Numbered from the stretch's first letter, positions 1 through 8,172 are shown. The stretch: 13,653 nt of DNA from Porphyromonadaceae bacterium UBA7180 (GCA_002491165.1 DKVK01000009.1:1-13653); one strand, 5' to 3'. Translations and numbers: made by a program. The notes: generated by a model not told the origin, from the sequence alone.

Positions 1-20
1 TTTAGTTTAGATATATGCGA

Positions 21-49
21 CAAGTCCCCGTCGGGTAGGCGGGGACTTG
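21..49. terminator. Strong GC-rich hairpin downstream of the acyl-CoA dehydrogenase gene
   Basis: A perfect 10-bp inverted repeat, CAAGTCCCCG (21-30) and CGGGGACTTG (40-49), encloses a 9-nt loop. It lies 72 nt past the stop codon of the minus-strand dehydrogenase gene, so it may mark the 3' end of the etfB-etfA-dehydrogenase transcript. Neither side has a proper U-run: the minus strand continues TCGCATATATC. If it acts as a terminator it is not a classical one; it may instead protect the mRNA 3' end. Confidence 0.4.
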
Positions 50-62
50 GTATTTCAAGGAT

Positions 63-106
63 GGCCGGAGCCGAGCTGTTGAGGCTACAGCCGGGCCTTT
101 TCCTTT
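63..106 (+). terminator. Possible weak plus-strand terminator
   Basis: GGCC (63-66) with GGCC (94-97) and GCTGT (75-79) with ACAGC (87-91) can form an imperfect stem. It is followed by TTTTCCTTTT on the plus strand. It could end a convergent gene entering from the left of the window. The stem is asymmetric, with an 8-nt bulge against 2 nt, so this is a tentative call. Confidence 0.22.
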
Positions 107-120
107 TGGATCGCGGAAGA

Positions 121-1824
121 TTAGTGCTGCAGGTAGTCGGCGAGCTGCTCGGGACGGAAGTTGGCGATGAAGTCGGCGTGTTTTGCCACTTCGGCCTGTC
201 CGTATTTCACGTAAACATGGCAGCTGCGACGGAACGCTGCGTTGCGCTGCGTGTCTTCAAGAAGCAGATAGCCCATGATGATATGGCCTGCCATCTCCAC
301 GAGGCGGCGTGCCATGAAGTCCTCGAACTCTTTGTTCTTGGTTCCGGTGACGGCCTCTACGGCGTTGGCATACTGCTGTGTCATGAATACGAGCGTGCTC
401 TTGATGTCCTGGTCTTCGGCGCAGACTTCCTGAGTCTCGAACTCTTTGATGCGGCTGAGGTAAGTGCCGGTGGTGACGTGGCGTATGGCGGCCACTACCT
501 GGAGCTGCGTCGTGCCCTCGTAGATGGAGGTGATACGGGCGTCGCGGTAGAGGCGTTCGCAGCGGTAGTCTTTCATAAAGCCTGAACCTCCGTGAATCTG
601 GATGGCGTCGTATGTGTTCTGGTTGGCGAACTCTGAAGTCATCCCCTTGGCCAGCGGGGTGAAGGCGTCGGCCAGGCGGCTGAACATCTTGCACTCCTTC
701 TTCTCGTCAGGGGTAAGCTTGCGTTCGCGCTCTATGTCTTCGAAAGCCTTGTAGAGGTCCACGTAACGTGCACAGGCGTAGAGGAGTGCGCGCGAGGCGT
801 CGAGTTTTGCTTTCATCACGGCCAGGATTTCGCCCACTGCGGGGAAGTCGATGATGGCTTTGCCGAACTGACGGCGGTCCTTGGCGTAAGAGAGGGCTTC
901 GCGGTAAGCTGCCTCACTGAGACCTACGGACTGTGCGGCGATGCCGAGACGGGCTCCGTTCATCAGAGCCATGACATACTTGATGAGGCCGAGGCGGCGT
1001 GAGCCCACCAGCTCACAGGGAGCGTCCTTGTAGACGAGCTCGCATGTGGGAGAACCCTTGATGCCCATCTTGTTCTCGATACGGCGAACGGTGACGCCAC
1101 CATTGCGCTTGTCATAGACGAACATGGAGAGACCGCGGCCGTCGCGCGAACCCTCTTCGGAGCGTGCCAGCACAAGGTGGATGTCGCTGTCGCCGTTGGT
1201 GATGAAGCGTTTCACGCCGTTGAGCACCCATGAGCCGTCCTCTTTCTGAGAGGCTTTGAGCATAACGCTCTGGAGGTCGGAACCGGCGTCGGGCTCGGTA
1301 AGGTCCATCGACATGGTCTCGCCGTTGCAGACGCGCGGCAGGTAGCGGCTGCGCTGGTCTTCGTCGCCGAACTCATAGAGGGTTTCGGCGCAGTCCTGGA
1401 GGCCCCAGAGGTTCTCGAAGCCGGCGTCGGCGCGGCTGACGATATCGGCGGCCATTATATAAGGGGTGATGGGAAAGTTCAGACCGCCGAAACGGCGCGG
1501 CATGGCCATACCCATGAGGCCGGCCTTGCGGCAGGCGTCGAGATTACGCTTAGTGCCGTCGGCGTAAATAACGCGGCCGTTCTCCACGCGCGGGCCCTGG
1601 TGGTCGACGTCCTCGGCGTTTTCGGCAACGATGTCGCCGCAGATTTCGCCCACAACTTCAAGTACTTTGTCGTACGAGTCGATGGCGTCGTCATAGTTCT
1701 GGGGAGCGTAGTCGTAGTTTTCCTTGTCGCGGAAATCGCGCTCTTTGAGAGAGACTATCTTCTCCATCATCGGATGGGTGAGATAGTGTTTGAGTTCTGA
1801 ATTATCAGTATAAAAGTTAGCCAT
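121..1824 (-). CDS. Acyl-CoA dehydrogenase family flavoprotein
   Basis: A 567-aa FAD enzyme expected to oxidise an acyl-CoA to the 2-enoyl-CoA in the cytoplasm and pass electrons to the ETF encoded just upstream. Visible ACAD features are the FAD/substrate signature TEPDAGSD (176-183), the middle beta-domain with LNGVKRFITNG (201-211), the C-terminal helical domain with DRRQFGK (316-322), QIHGGSGF (409-416), and RDARITSIYEGTTQLQ, where Glu436 sits at the catalytic-base position known from medium-chain dehydrogenases. The protein is longer than the usual ~380-aa ACAD: an N-terminal extension of about 60 residues and a C-terminal helical tail (about 450-567) place it in the ~600-aa subgroup. 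Its ATG shares one base with the etfA stop codon (TAATG), which implies translational coupling. The chain length of the substrate cannot be read from the sequence. Confidence 0.93.
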   Translation of the reverse strand: MANFYTDNSELKHYLTHPMMEKIVSLKERDFRDKENYDYAPQNYDDAIDSYDKVLEVVGEICGDIVAENAEDVDHQGPRVENGRVIYADGTKRNLDACRKAGLMGMAMPRRFGGLNFPITPYIMAADIVSRADAGFENLWGLQDCAETLYEFGDEDQRSRYLPRVCNGETMSMDLTEPDAGSDLQSVMLKASQKEDGSWVLNGVKRFITNGDSDIHLVLARSEEGSRDGRGLSMFVYDKRNGGVTVRRIENKMGIKGSPTCELVYKDAPCELVGSRRLGLIKYVMALMNGARLGIAAQSVGLSEAAYREALSYAKDRRQFGKAIIDFPAVGEILAVMKAKLDASRALLYACARYVDLYKAFEDIERERKLTPDEKKECKMFSRLADAFTPLAKGMTSEFANQNTYDAIQIHGGSGFMKDYRCERLYRDARITSIYEGTTQLQVVAAIRHVTTGTYLSRIKEFETQEVCAEDQDIKSTLVFMTQQYANAVEAVTGTKNKEFEDFMARRLVEMAGHIIMGYLLLEDTQRNAAFRRSCHVYVKYGQAEVAKHADFIANFRPEQLADYLQH

Positions 1825-2852
1825 TACTTCGAGTTCTTTTTGTAGTATTTGATGAGTTTGGGCACAACGTCTTCCATCTTGCCGGTGATGACATAGTCGG
1901 CGATGGTGTTGATAGGTGCGTTGGGATCCGAGTTGATGGAGATGATGATGGAGGAGTCCTGCATACCGGCGATGTGCTGTATCTGGCCCGAGATACCGCA
2001 GGCTATGTAGAGCTTGGGACGCACGGTGACGCCGGTCTGTCCTATCTGGCGGTCATGGTCTATCCATCCGGCATCGACGGCGGCACGTGAGGCACCCACT
2101 TCGCCGCCGAGCGTCTCGGCCAACTTCTGCAGAAGTTCAAAGTTCTCCTTGCTGCCCACGCCGTAGCCGCCGGCCACGATGATAGGGCTTCCTTTCAGGT
2201 TCACTTTCGACTTCTCCACGTGGCGGTCGATGATTTCCACCACGAAATCTTCGGGAGAAGTGTATTTGCCCGGGTCGAGGTCAATTACCTCACCTACATA
2301 GTTCGAGTCGCGCACCTCGCGTTTCATGACGCCTTCGCGCACGGTTGCCATCTGCGGGCGGCACTCGGGGTTGACGATGGTGGCCACGATGTTTCCGCCG
2401 AAGGCCGGGCGAATCTGGTAAAGCAAGTCCCGGTATTCCGTGCCGGTCTTGGGGTCCTTGTGGTCGCCGATTTCAAGGGCGGTGCAGTCGGCGGTAAGGC
2501 CGGAGTGCAGGGCGGAAGAAACGCGGGGACCGAGGTCGCGGCCTATTGAGGTGGCGCCCATGAAGGCGATACGCGGCTCTATCTCGCGGAAGAGGTTGAT
2601 GAGGATGGAGCTGTGCGGAAGCGAAGTGTAGGGATAGAGGCGGCTGTCCTGCACCTTGTAGATGGTGTCCACACCGTAGGGGAATATCTGTTTTTCGATG
2701 TCCTTGAGGTTGTCGCCGGCAACGACGGCCTGGAGCTTCACGCCGAGTTTGTCGGCCAGTTGGCGTCCTTTGGTGAGCAGTTCGAGGCTCACGTCTGCTA
2801 CGCGGCCGTCTTCATACTCGCAATATACTATTATGTTGTTTTTTTCTGACAT
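1824..2852 (-). CDS. etfA: Electron transfer flavoprotein alpha subunit (FAD-binding)
   Basis: This 342-aa subunit holds the main FAD of the ETF heterodimer and shuttles electrons between dehydrogenases and the respiratory or bifurcating partner. The N-terminal domain begins with NIIVYCEYEDGRVADVS. The C-terminal FAD domain is clear: GGYGVGSKENF (228-238), GASRAAVDAGW (253-263), GQTGVTVRP (271-279) and the ETF-alpha signature LYIACGISGQIQHIAG (281-296) followed by SIIISINSDPNAPI. The signature has Ser where most family members have Ala before the final I-N, a mild variation. The gene sits 12 nt after etfB and overlaps the dehydrogenase start by one base. The full length and intact motifs suggest a working protein. 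Confidence 0.95.
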   Translation of the reverse strand: MSEKNNIIVYCEYEDGRVADVSLELLTKGRQLADKLGVKLQAVVAGDNLKDIEKQIFPYGVDTIYKVQDSRLYPYTSLPHSSILINLFREIEPRIAFMGATSIGRDLGPRVSSALHSGLTADCTALEIGDHKDPKTGTEYRDLLYQIRPAFGGNIVATIVNPECRPQMATVREGVMKREVRDSNYVGEVIDLDPGKYTSPEDFVVEIIDRHVEKSKVNLKGSPIIVAGGYGVGSKENFELLQKLAETLGGEVGASRAAVDAGWIDHDRQIGQTGVTVRPKLYIACGISGQIQHIAGMQDSSIIISINSDPNAPINTIADYVITGKMEDVVPKLIKYYKKNSK

Positions 2853-2864
2853 TTTATGAGACTT

Positions 2865-3734
2865 TTAGCCGATTGTGTGGTTGACGATAAGTTCCTGTAT
2901 GAGCTCTTCGAGAGCCTGGTCGGTGTTCTCGACGTTGCGGGCTTCCTTGGCGGTGAAGACCACGTTCTCGATGGCTTTCACCTTTGTGGGGGAGCCGGCG
3001 AGGCCGCACTGGTTGAGGTCGGCGCCCACATATTCGGCGTTCCACTCGCCGATGCCGAGGAACGGACGTTTCTCTATGAGGGGTTTGCGCGCATCGTCCT
3101 GAGCGAGTTCCGAAGGGGCGGCGGCATATTTGAATTTCTGGAGATTCTTGGCGTTGCGCGGACGGCAGGGAGCGGCGCTGCCGTTGACGGTCACTACGCA
3201 GGGATAGGGTGCGCGGACGGTCTCCACGCCGTTTTCGAGCCGGCGCTTCACGGTCACTTTGCCGTCTTTGGCTTCGATGATCTCCTCGGCGTAAGTGACT
3301 TGCGGGAGGTTGAGTTTTTCGGCAATCTGGGGACCCACCTGCGCGGTGTCGCCGTCAATGGCCTGGCGGCCGCCGATGATGAGGTCGAAGTTGCCTATTT
3401 TACGCACGGCCGTGGCCAGGGCGTAGGAAGTGGCGAGCGTGTCGGCACCGGCGAAAGCGCGGTCGGAGAGCACTATGCCCCCGTCGGCACCGCGGTACAT
3501 TCCCTCGCGGATGATTTCGGCTGCACGCCCGGGGCCCATGGTGAGCACCGTGACGGTGGTGCCGGGATTCTCGTCTTTCAGTTTAAGCGCTTGCTCGAGC
3601 GCATTGAGATCTTCTGGATTGAAGATGGCAGGAAGGGCCGAACGGTTGATGGTACCGTCTTCCTTCATGGCGTCTTTGCCCACGTTTCTCGTATCAGGTA
3701 CTTGCTTGGCCAGTACAATGATATTTAAACTCAT
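2865..3734 (-). CDS. etfB: Electron transfer flavoprotein beta subunit
   Basis: This 289-aa protein is the first gene of the etfB-etfA-dehydrogenase operon. The start is set at MSLNIIVLAKQVPDT because ETF-beta proteins begin almost directly with the VxVKQVPD strand; the in-frame ATG ten codons upstream adds only MNKHKSNYII. Key motifs are KQVPDT (10-15), NPEDLNALEQAL (39-50), GRAAEIIREGMYRGAD (69-84) and the nucleotide-binding loop GGRQAIDGDTAQVGPQ (121-136). The DGDTAQVGP form resembles the ETFs of clostridia-type electron-bifurcating complexes more than the DDxxQxG loop of mitochondrial ETF. From memory of those families I infer, without an alignment, that this subunit may carry a second FAD instead of AMP. 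Confidence 0.94.
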   Translation of the reverse strand: MSLNIIVLAKQVPDTRNVGKDAMKEDGTINRSALPAIFNPEDLNALEQALKLKDENPGTTVTVLTMGPGRAAEIIREGMYRGADGGIVLSDRAFAGADTLATSYALATAVRKIGNFDLIIGGRQAIDGDTAQVGPQIAEKLNLPQVTYAEEIIEAKDGKVTVKRRLENGVETVRAPYPCVVTVNGSAAPCRPRNAKNLQKFKYAAAPSELAQDDARKPLIEKRPFLGIGEWNAEYVGADLNQCGLAGSPTKVKAIENVVFTAKEARNVENTDQALEELIQELIVNHTIG

Positions 3735-3806
3735 AATTATATAGTTTGATTTGTGTTTATTCAATCTGGGTCACGGCTCCAAGTTAATTCGCGTCAGAAC
3801 CGGCTG

Positions 3807-3838
3807 CAAAGGTAGTAAAAAATCCTCAATGCAACAAA
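3807..3838 (-). promoter_or_regulatory. Bacteroidetes-type promoter of the etfB operon
   Basis: On the minus strand TTTG (3838-3835) is followed after 20 nt by TACCTTTG (3814-3807), matching the Bacteroidetes TTTG / TAnnTTTG consensus. Transcription would start near 3800, leaving a leader of about 65 nt before the etfB ATG at 3734. It is back to back with the promoter at 3852-3883. Confidence 0.7.
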
Positions 3839-3851
3839 TTTTTAAGATAGA

Positions 3852-3883
3852 TTTGGTATTTCGGTCAATAATAGCTAAATTTG
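3852..3883 (+). promoter_or_regulatory. Bacteroidetes-type promoter for the TPR protein-cstA run
   Basis: TTTG (3852-3855), a 20-nt spacer, then TAAATTTG (3876-3883) matches the TTTG / TAnnTTTG consensus. The start site would be near 3890, so the leader before the ATG at 3904 is very short (about 14 nt). No further promoter of this kind is evident in the 41-nt gap before cstA, so this one may drive the genes downstream as well. Confidence 0.65.
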
Positions 3884-3903
3884 CATAAGAAATTTTAGAA
3901 TAG

Positions 3904-5310
3904 ATGAGACTCAGACCCATACTCACGGCCATAGGGGCGGCGCTGTGCCTCGCGGCGGCGGCCGACGTGGCCGACGAAGCGCGTGGACTGCTCGCCAAGG
4001 GGGACGCCGACAGCGCCTGCGAACTCCTCCGCGCCGAACTTGACAAGAACCCCGACGGCGGGAACGCCGGCACACTGAACTCGCTGCTCGGCGACGCAGA
4101 ACTGATGAAGGGCAACCGCGCTGCTGCCCGCGAGGCTTACAACCGCGCAACCAAACGAGGCGTGGCCGATGCCTACCGCGGTCTCGGACGTATCGGGATG
4201 CAGGAGTACGACTTCAGCCGGGCGGCCGCCGACTTCGCAAAGTACACCGAGCTGAAAAACAACGCCAAGAAACCCGCAGACCCCGCCGTGGAGCAGGAAC
4301 GGAAGACGGCCCTCAACGCCGTGCAGCATCTTCGCCGCGTCGACGATGTGGTGATTCTCGACAGCATAGACATGCCCCGCCAGAGTTTCTTCGAAGCTTA
4401 CAAACTGCCCCCTTCCTCCGGCCGCTTACTCACCGCCGACCGCACCCCGAACCCCGACGAGATGACGAGCCACTCCGCCTTTATAAATGAACAACAAGAC
4501 TTCATGCTGCTCGGAGTCACCGATACGGTGGCAGAGAGCAAACCGCTGGAATACATACGCCTCAACACCGGCGAATGGCAACCCGCGGAAGTGGACTCCA
4601 CTCTCTACATAGGCAACTTCGACTACCCCTTCATGATGCCGGACGGCCAGACGCTATATTTCGCCAGCGACGGCGACCTATCGATAGGTGGCCTCGACAT
4701 CTTCATGGCCACGCGCGATCCCGAAGATGACAGCTACATGCCCCCGATCAACCTCGGAATGCCATACAACTCGCCCTTCGACGACTTCATGATGGCCATC
4801 GACGACGAGCACAACGTCGGCTGGTTCGCCACCGACCGCAACTCCCCCGGCGGCGACGTGACGGTCTATATGTTCATTCCCAACGAGATACGCCGCAACC
4901 TCGATCCCGACAGCGTGGACATTGCCGCCCGCGCACGCATCGCCGACTTCAGGGCCACTTGGCCCGAAGGCGCCGACTACACGGAGTTGCTGGAGAAAGT
5001 GGCCGCCATCGACCCCGACGCTGCACCCAAAGAGAGCATCTTCTTCCCGCTCGGCGACGGAACTGCAGTCACCGACCCTGACGACTTCAACGACGATGCC
5101 CGCGAATTTTACCAGCAATACATCGCCGCCGAGTCGGAACTCGCCGACGTCACCGGCAAGTTGCGGGAGATGCGCACCCGATACCACGACCGCCCGTCGG
5201 AACGGCTCCGCGACGAGATTCTCGGCGCCGAAGCCGCCCAGGAACGCTACCGCGAGCAGATGCGCCGACTGCGCTCACAAACCGTCAGGACACAGCTCCG
5301 AAGAAATTAA
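3904..5310 (+). CDS. Secreted TPR and WD40-like (PD40) repeat protein of unknown role
   Basis: A 468-aa protein with a signal peptide (MRLRPILTAIGAALCLAAAA, cleavage probably near residue 20), so it is periplasmic or envelope-bound. There is no lipobox. Residues about 24-120 form TPR-like helical pairs, such as ARGLLAKGDADSACELLRAE and LLGDAELMKGNRAAAREAYN. Residues about 235-325 resemble the beta-propeller repeats that accompany OmpA-like envelope proteins in Bacteroidetes: YPFMMPDGQTLYFASDG, then GGLDIFMATR, then DDFMMAIDDEHNVGWFATDR. A charged, probably coiled-coil C-terminus (about 398-468, rich in Arg and Glu) replaces the OmpA peptidoglycan-binding domain that often follows. The fold classes suggest a scaffold role in the envelope, but the specific function is unknown. 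It is 41 nt upstream of cstA. Confidence 0.8.
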   Translation: MRLRPILTAIGAALCLAAAADVADEARGLLAKGDADSACELLRAELDKNPDGGNAGTLNSLLGDAELMKGNRAAAREAYNRATKRGVADAYRGLGRIGMQEYDFSRAAADFAKYTELKNNAKKPADPAVEQERKTALNAVQHLRRVDDVVILDSIDMPRQSFFEAYKLPPSSGRLLTADRTPNPDEMTSHSAFINEQQDFMLLGVTDTVAESKPLEYIRLNTGEWQPAEVDSTLYIGNFDYPFMMPDGQTLYFASDGDLSIGGLDIFMATRDPEDDSYMPPINLGMPYNSPFDDFMMAIDDEHNVGWFATDRNSPGGDVTVYMFIPNEIRRNLDPDSVDIAARARIADFRATWPEGADYTELLEKVAAIDPDAAPKESIFFPLGDGTAVTDPDDFNDDAREFYQQYIAAESELADVTGKLREMRTRYHDRPSERLRDEILGAEAAQERYREQMRRLRSQTVRTQLRRN

Positions 5311-5351
5311 GAATCCCATATACTATTATGATAACCAACACCTAACCTACC

Positions 5352-6821
5352 ATGACCTCATTCATAATAGCATTACTGACGCTGCTGGTCGGCTCTTTCC
5401 TCTACGGCAAGTTCGTGGAGAAAGTCTTCGGAGCAGACGGCAAGCGCAAGACGCCGGTCCACACGATGGCCGACGGGGTGGACTACGTTCCCCTCCCGAC
5501 GTGGAAAATCTTCCTCATACAGTTTCTGAACATAGCGGGCCTCGGACCCATCTTCGGCGCCATCATGGGCGTGATATACGGCCCGTCGGCTTTCCTGTGG
5601 ATAGTCTTCGGCACCATCTTCGCCGGCTCCGTGCACGACTACCTTTCCGGAATGCTCTCGCTGCGTTACGGCGGCGCCTCGCAACCTGAAATCGTCGGTG
5701 CCGAGCTTGGCAACCGCGTCAAGAACGTGATGCGCGCCTTCGCCCTGCTGCTGATGATTCTCGTCGGTGCCGTCTTCGTCTACAACCCCGCCGACCTGCT
5801 GGCCATGCTCACCCCGGAAAGCCTTGACAAGACCTTCTGGATAGTGCTGATTTTCTGCTACTACATGCTGGCCACGCTTCTGCCCATCGACAAGCTCATA
5901 GGCAAGCTTTATCCCCTCTTCGGAGTGGCATTGCTTTTCATGGCCGTCGGCATCCTGGCCATGCTCTTCGTGCACCATCAGGCCGTGCCCGAAATCTGGG
6001 ACCAGTTCTATAACCACACCGCCAATCCGGAGCAGACGCCCGTATTCCCGATGATGTTCGTCTCCATAGCCTGCGGTGCCATTTCCGGTTTCCACGCCAC
6101 GCAGTCGCCCATGATGGCTCGCTGCATGAAGAGCGAGAAGCACGGCCGCTGGATTTTCCACGGCGCCATGGTGACCGAAGGCGTAGTTGCACTCATCTGG
6201 GCTGCCGCTGCCGTGGCCTTCACCGGCGGTTACGACAAGCTCGGCGAGTATCTCGGCAACGGCTCGCCCGCCATTCTGGTGAACAACCTTTCTGAAACAT
6301 GGCTCGGCACGTTCGGCGGCATCCTGGCCGTCCTCGGCGTCATAGCCGCTCCCATCACCTCCGGCGACACCGCGCTGCGCTCAGCCCGGCTCATCGCCGC
6401 CGACTTCCTGCATTTCCCGCAGAAGAAAATCAGGAACCGCCTGATGGTGTCGGTCCCCATCTTCGTGCTCTGCTTCGTGGTGATGCTCATGCCCTACGAC
6501 GTGCTGTGGCGCTACTTCGCGTGGTGCAACCAAGTGCTCTCTGTCTTCACCCTCTGGGCCGTAACCGTATGGCTCGCCAAGCAGCACAAGAACTACTTCA
6601 TCACCCTCATCCCGGCGCTCTTCATGACGGCCGTGACGGTGACATACATCTGCTTCGCCCCCGAAGGGCTCTCGTTGCTGACACAGGAGTTCTTCGGCAG
6701 TGACATACCTTACACAGTGGCCGTCGGCGCCGGGCTTGCGGCCTGCTGCCTCTTTTTGGGTCTCTTCGCGCGTTTCCTCAAAGGACGCGAACCCAAGGTC
6801 ACCCTTGACCCCGAATTATGA
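5352..6821 (+). CDS. cstA: CstA-family carbon starvation protein (membrane transporter)
   Basis: A 489-aa polytopic inner-membrane protein with many hydrophobic segments, for example at about 1-20, 52-76, 80-100, 127-147, 162-178, 186-206, 232-250, 271-290, 318-337, 364-381, 394-410, 416-436 and 452-475. Family hallmarks are PVHTMADGVDYVP (35-47), NIAGLGPIFGA (60-70), GSVHDYLSGMLSLRYGG (92-108), FHATQSPMMARC (247-258), SGDTALRSARL (337-347) and WRYFAWCNQ (386-394). Known family members import pyruvate or peptides, often when carbon is short. It is shorter than E. coli CstA (about 700 aa), a short form that I believe is common in anaerobes. Its stop overlaps the next gene's start by 4 nt (ATGA), so the two are translationally coupled. 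The substrate is not readable from sequence. Confidence 0.9.
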   Translation: MTSFIIALLTLLVGSFLYGKFVEKVFGADGKRKTPVHTMADGVDYVPLPTWKIFLIQFLNIAGLGPIFGAIMGVIYGPSAFLWIVFGTIFAGSVHDYLSGMLSLRYGGASQPEIVGAELGNRVKNVMRAFALLLMILVGAVFVYNPADLLAMLTPESLDKTFWIVLIFCYYMLATLLPIDKLIGKLYPLFGVALLFMAVGILAMLFVHHQAVPEIWDQFYNHTANPEQTPVFPMMFVSIACGAISGFHATQSPMMARCMKSEKHGRWIFHGAMVTEGVVALIWAAAAVAFTGGYDKLGEYLGNGSPAILVNNLSETWLGTFGGILAVLGVIAAPITSGDTALRSARLIAADFLHFPQKKIRNRLMVSVPIFVLCFVVMLMPYDVLWRYFAWCNQVLSVFTLWAVTVWLAKQHKNYFITLIPALFMTAVTVTYICFAPEGLSLLTQEFFGSDIPYTVAVGAGLAACCLFLGLFARFLKGREPKVTLDPEL

Positions 6822-7621
6822 TTGATTTTGAAGCAATTACCTCACTTTCGGAGTACTATAACCTCCATACCCACACGCAGTTCTGCGACGGCCACGCCCC
6901 CATGTCGGAAATGGCTGCCGCAGCCGCTGCCCTTCACTACACCACGCTCGGATTCACGCCACACGGCCCGGTGCACATCGAGTCTCCCTGTAACATGAGC
7001 CGCGACTACATTCCGGCATACTTCGCCGAATGTGACCGGCTACGGCAACTTTATGCCGGGAGGATGGAAATACTGCGCGGCATGGAGATAGATTACCTCG
7101 ACCCGCGCCACGGCCCGTCGTCTCAATATTACGCCGACCTCGGCCTCGACTACAGCATCGGCTCGGTGCACTTCGTCGCCAACCGGAAAGGGGAACAGTG
7201 GGACTGCGACGGCTCGCCGGAACGCTTCGGCCGCTATGTGCGTGAACACTTCTGCGGCGACCTGCGTTATGTAGTTGAAAAATACTTTGCCGCCGTTTGC
7301 GACATGCTGACACGCGGAGGCTTCCACCTTCTCGGCCACTTCGACAAGATAGGGCGCAACGCCGATGCCGTGGAGCCGGGCGTAGAGGACTGCGAATACT
7401 ACCTGCGCGGCGTGGAAGACGTGCTCGCCTGCATACACGACACCGGCGTCGCCGTGGAGCTGAACACAAAGTACCTCAAGGATACCGGCCGCCTCTTCCC
7501 AAACGTGCGCTGGCTCCCGATGGTCATGGAAACCGGCGCCACGCTCGTGGTAAACAGCGACGCCCATTACCCCGACAAGCTCGACAACGGGCGCCCCGAA
7601 GCGCTGAAATTAATTGAATAA
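6818..7621 (+). CDS. PHP-domain histidinol-phosphatase-like phosphoesterase
   Basis: This 267-aa protein has the full metal-ligand set of the PHP phosphoesterase family: HTH (17-19), DGH (24-26), TPHG (His49), GME (Glu90), GSVH (His118), GHFD (His174) and NSDAH (Asp248 and His250). Family members of this size with LHTHTQFCDGH at the N-terminus and NSDAHYP near the C-terminus are generally annotated as HisK-type histidinol-phosphatases, which convert L-histidinol phosphate to histidinol. No other histidine gene is nearby, and the gene is coupled to cstA by an ATGA overlap, so a different phosphate-ester substrate is possible. The catalytic site looks complete. Cytoplasmic; no signal peptide. 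Confidence 0.85.
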   Translation: MIDFEAITSLSEYYNLHTHTQFCDGHAPMSEMAAAAAALHYTTLGFTPHGPVHIESPCNMSRDYIPAYFAECDRLRQLYAGRMEILRGMEIDYLDPRHGPSSQYYADLGLDYSIGSVHFVANRKGEQWDCDGSPERFGRYVREHFCGDLRYVVEKYFAAVCDMLTRGGFHLLGHFDKIGRNADAVEPGVEDCEYYLRGVEDVLACIHDTGVAVELNTKYLKDTGRLFPNVRWLPMVMETGATLVVNSDAHYPDKLDNGRPEALKLIE

Positions 7622-7634
7622 CAGAAAGATAATT

Positions 7635-8114
7635 ATGAAAACAATAGGCGACAGCGTCCCCGACCTGCTGGGACGCAACACTGACGGCCAGGAAGTAAGA
7701 CTCTCCGACTTCCCCGGCAAGAACTTCATCATCTACTTCTACCCCAAAGACAACACGCCCGGATGCACGGCCGAAGCCTGCGACTTCCGCGACAACTACG
7801 AGACCTTTCTCGAGATGGGCTATGTAGTGATAGGGGTAAGCAAGGACAGCGACGCATCGCACGCACGCTTCCGCCAGAAATACGACCTTCCCTTCATCCT
7901 CATCGCCGACACAGAGCACAAGCTCTGCGAAGAATTCGGAGTATGGCAGCTCAAGAAGATGGCCGGCCGAGAATACATGGGGATAGTGCGCACAACCTTC
8001 GTAGTGAACGCCGCCCACGAGGTGACCGACGTAGTGAAAAAAGTAAAGACCAAAGAAGCCTCCGCCCAGCTCTTCGCCCTCCTCGACCAACGCAACAGCC
8101 CCAACCCCGCCTGA
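7635..8114 (+). CDS. bcp: Bcp-type thiol peroxidase (peroxiredoxin Q)
   Basis: A 159-aa peroxiredoxin that reduces hydrogen peroxide and organic hydroperoxides with thioredoxin. The start is taken at MKTIGDSVPDLLG; an in-frame TTG seven codons upstream (7614) would overlap the preceding gene and adds no conserved residues. The thioredoxin-fold motif FYPKDNTPGCTAEACDFRD contains the peroxidatic Cys44 and a resolving Cys49 four residues later, the CxxxxC spacing of atypical 2-Cys BCP enzymes. GVSKDSDASHARF and FGVW also fit the family. It follows the PHP gene by 13 nt and is the last gene of the plus-strand run, with a strong terminator 27 nt after its stop. Confidence 0.93.
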   Translation: MKTIGDSVPDLLGRNTDGQEVRLSDFPGKNFIIYFYPKDNTPGCTAEACDFRDNYETFLEMGYVVIGVSKDSDASHARFRQKYDLPFILIADTEHKLCEEFGVWQLKKMAGREYMGIVRTTFVVNAAHEVTDVVKKVKTKEASAQLFALLDQRNSPNPA

Positions 8115-8140
8115 CGTAAACAATTCCACAAACCCCACCG

Positions 8141-8172
8141 CAGCTGCCTTCCCTTCGCAGGCAGCTGTTTTT
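8141..8172 (+). terminator. Intrinsic terminator after bcp
   Basis: CAGCTGCC (8141-8148) and GGCAGCTG (8160-8167) form a perfect 8-bp stem with an 11-nt loop, directly followed by TTTTT (8168-8172). This ends the cstA-to-bcp transcript and insulates the CRISPR locus from it. Confidence 0.88.

Noticed and set aside
61..585. 174-aa plus-strand reading frame opposite the acyl-CoA dehydrogenase
   Set aside because: GC-rich antisense shadow; the minus-strand protein has complete family motifs over the same bases.
7614..7634. TTG start for the peroxiredoxin
   Set aside because: It would overlap the PHP gene and adds seven residues not seen in Bcp proteins; the ATG at 7635 gives the usual N-terminus.
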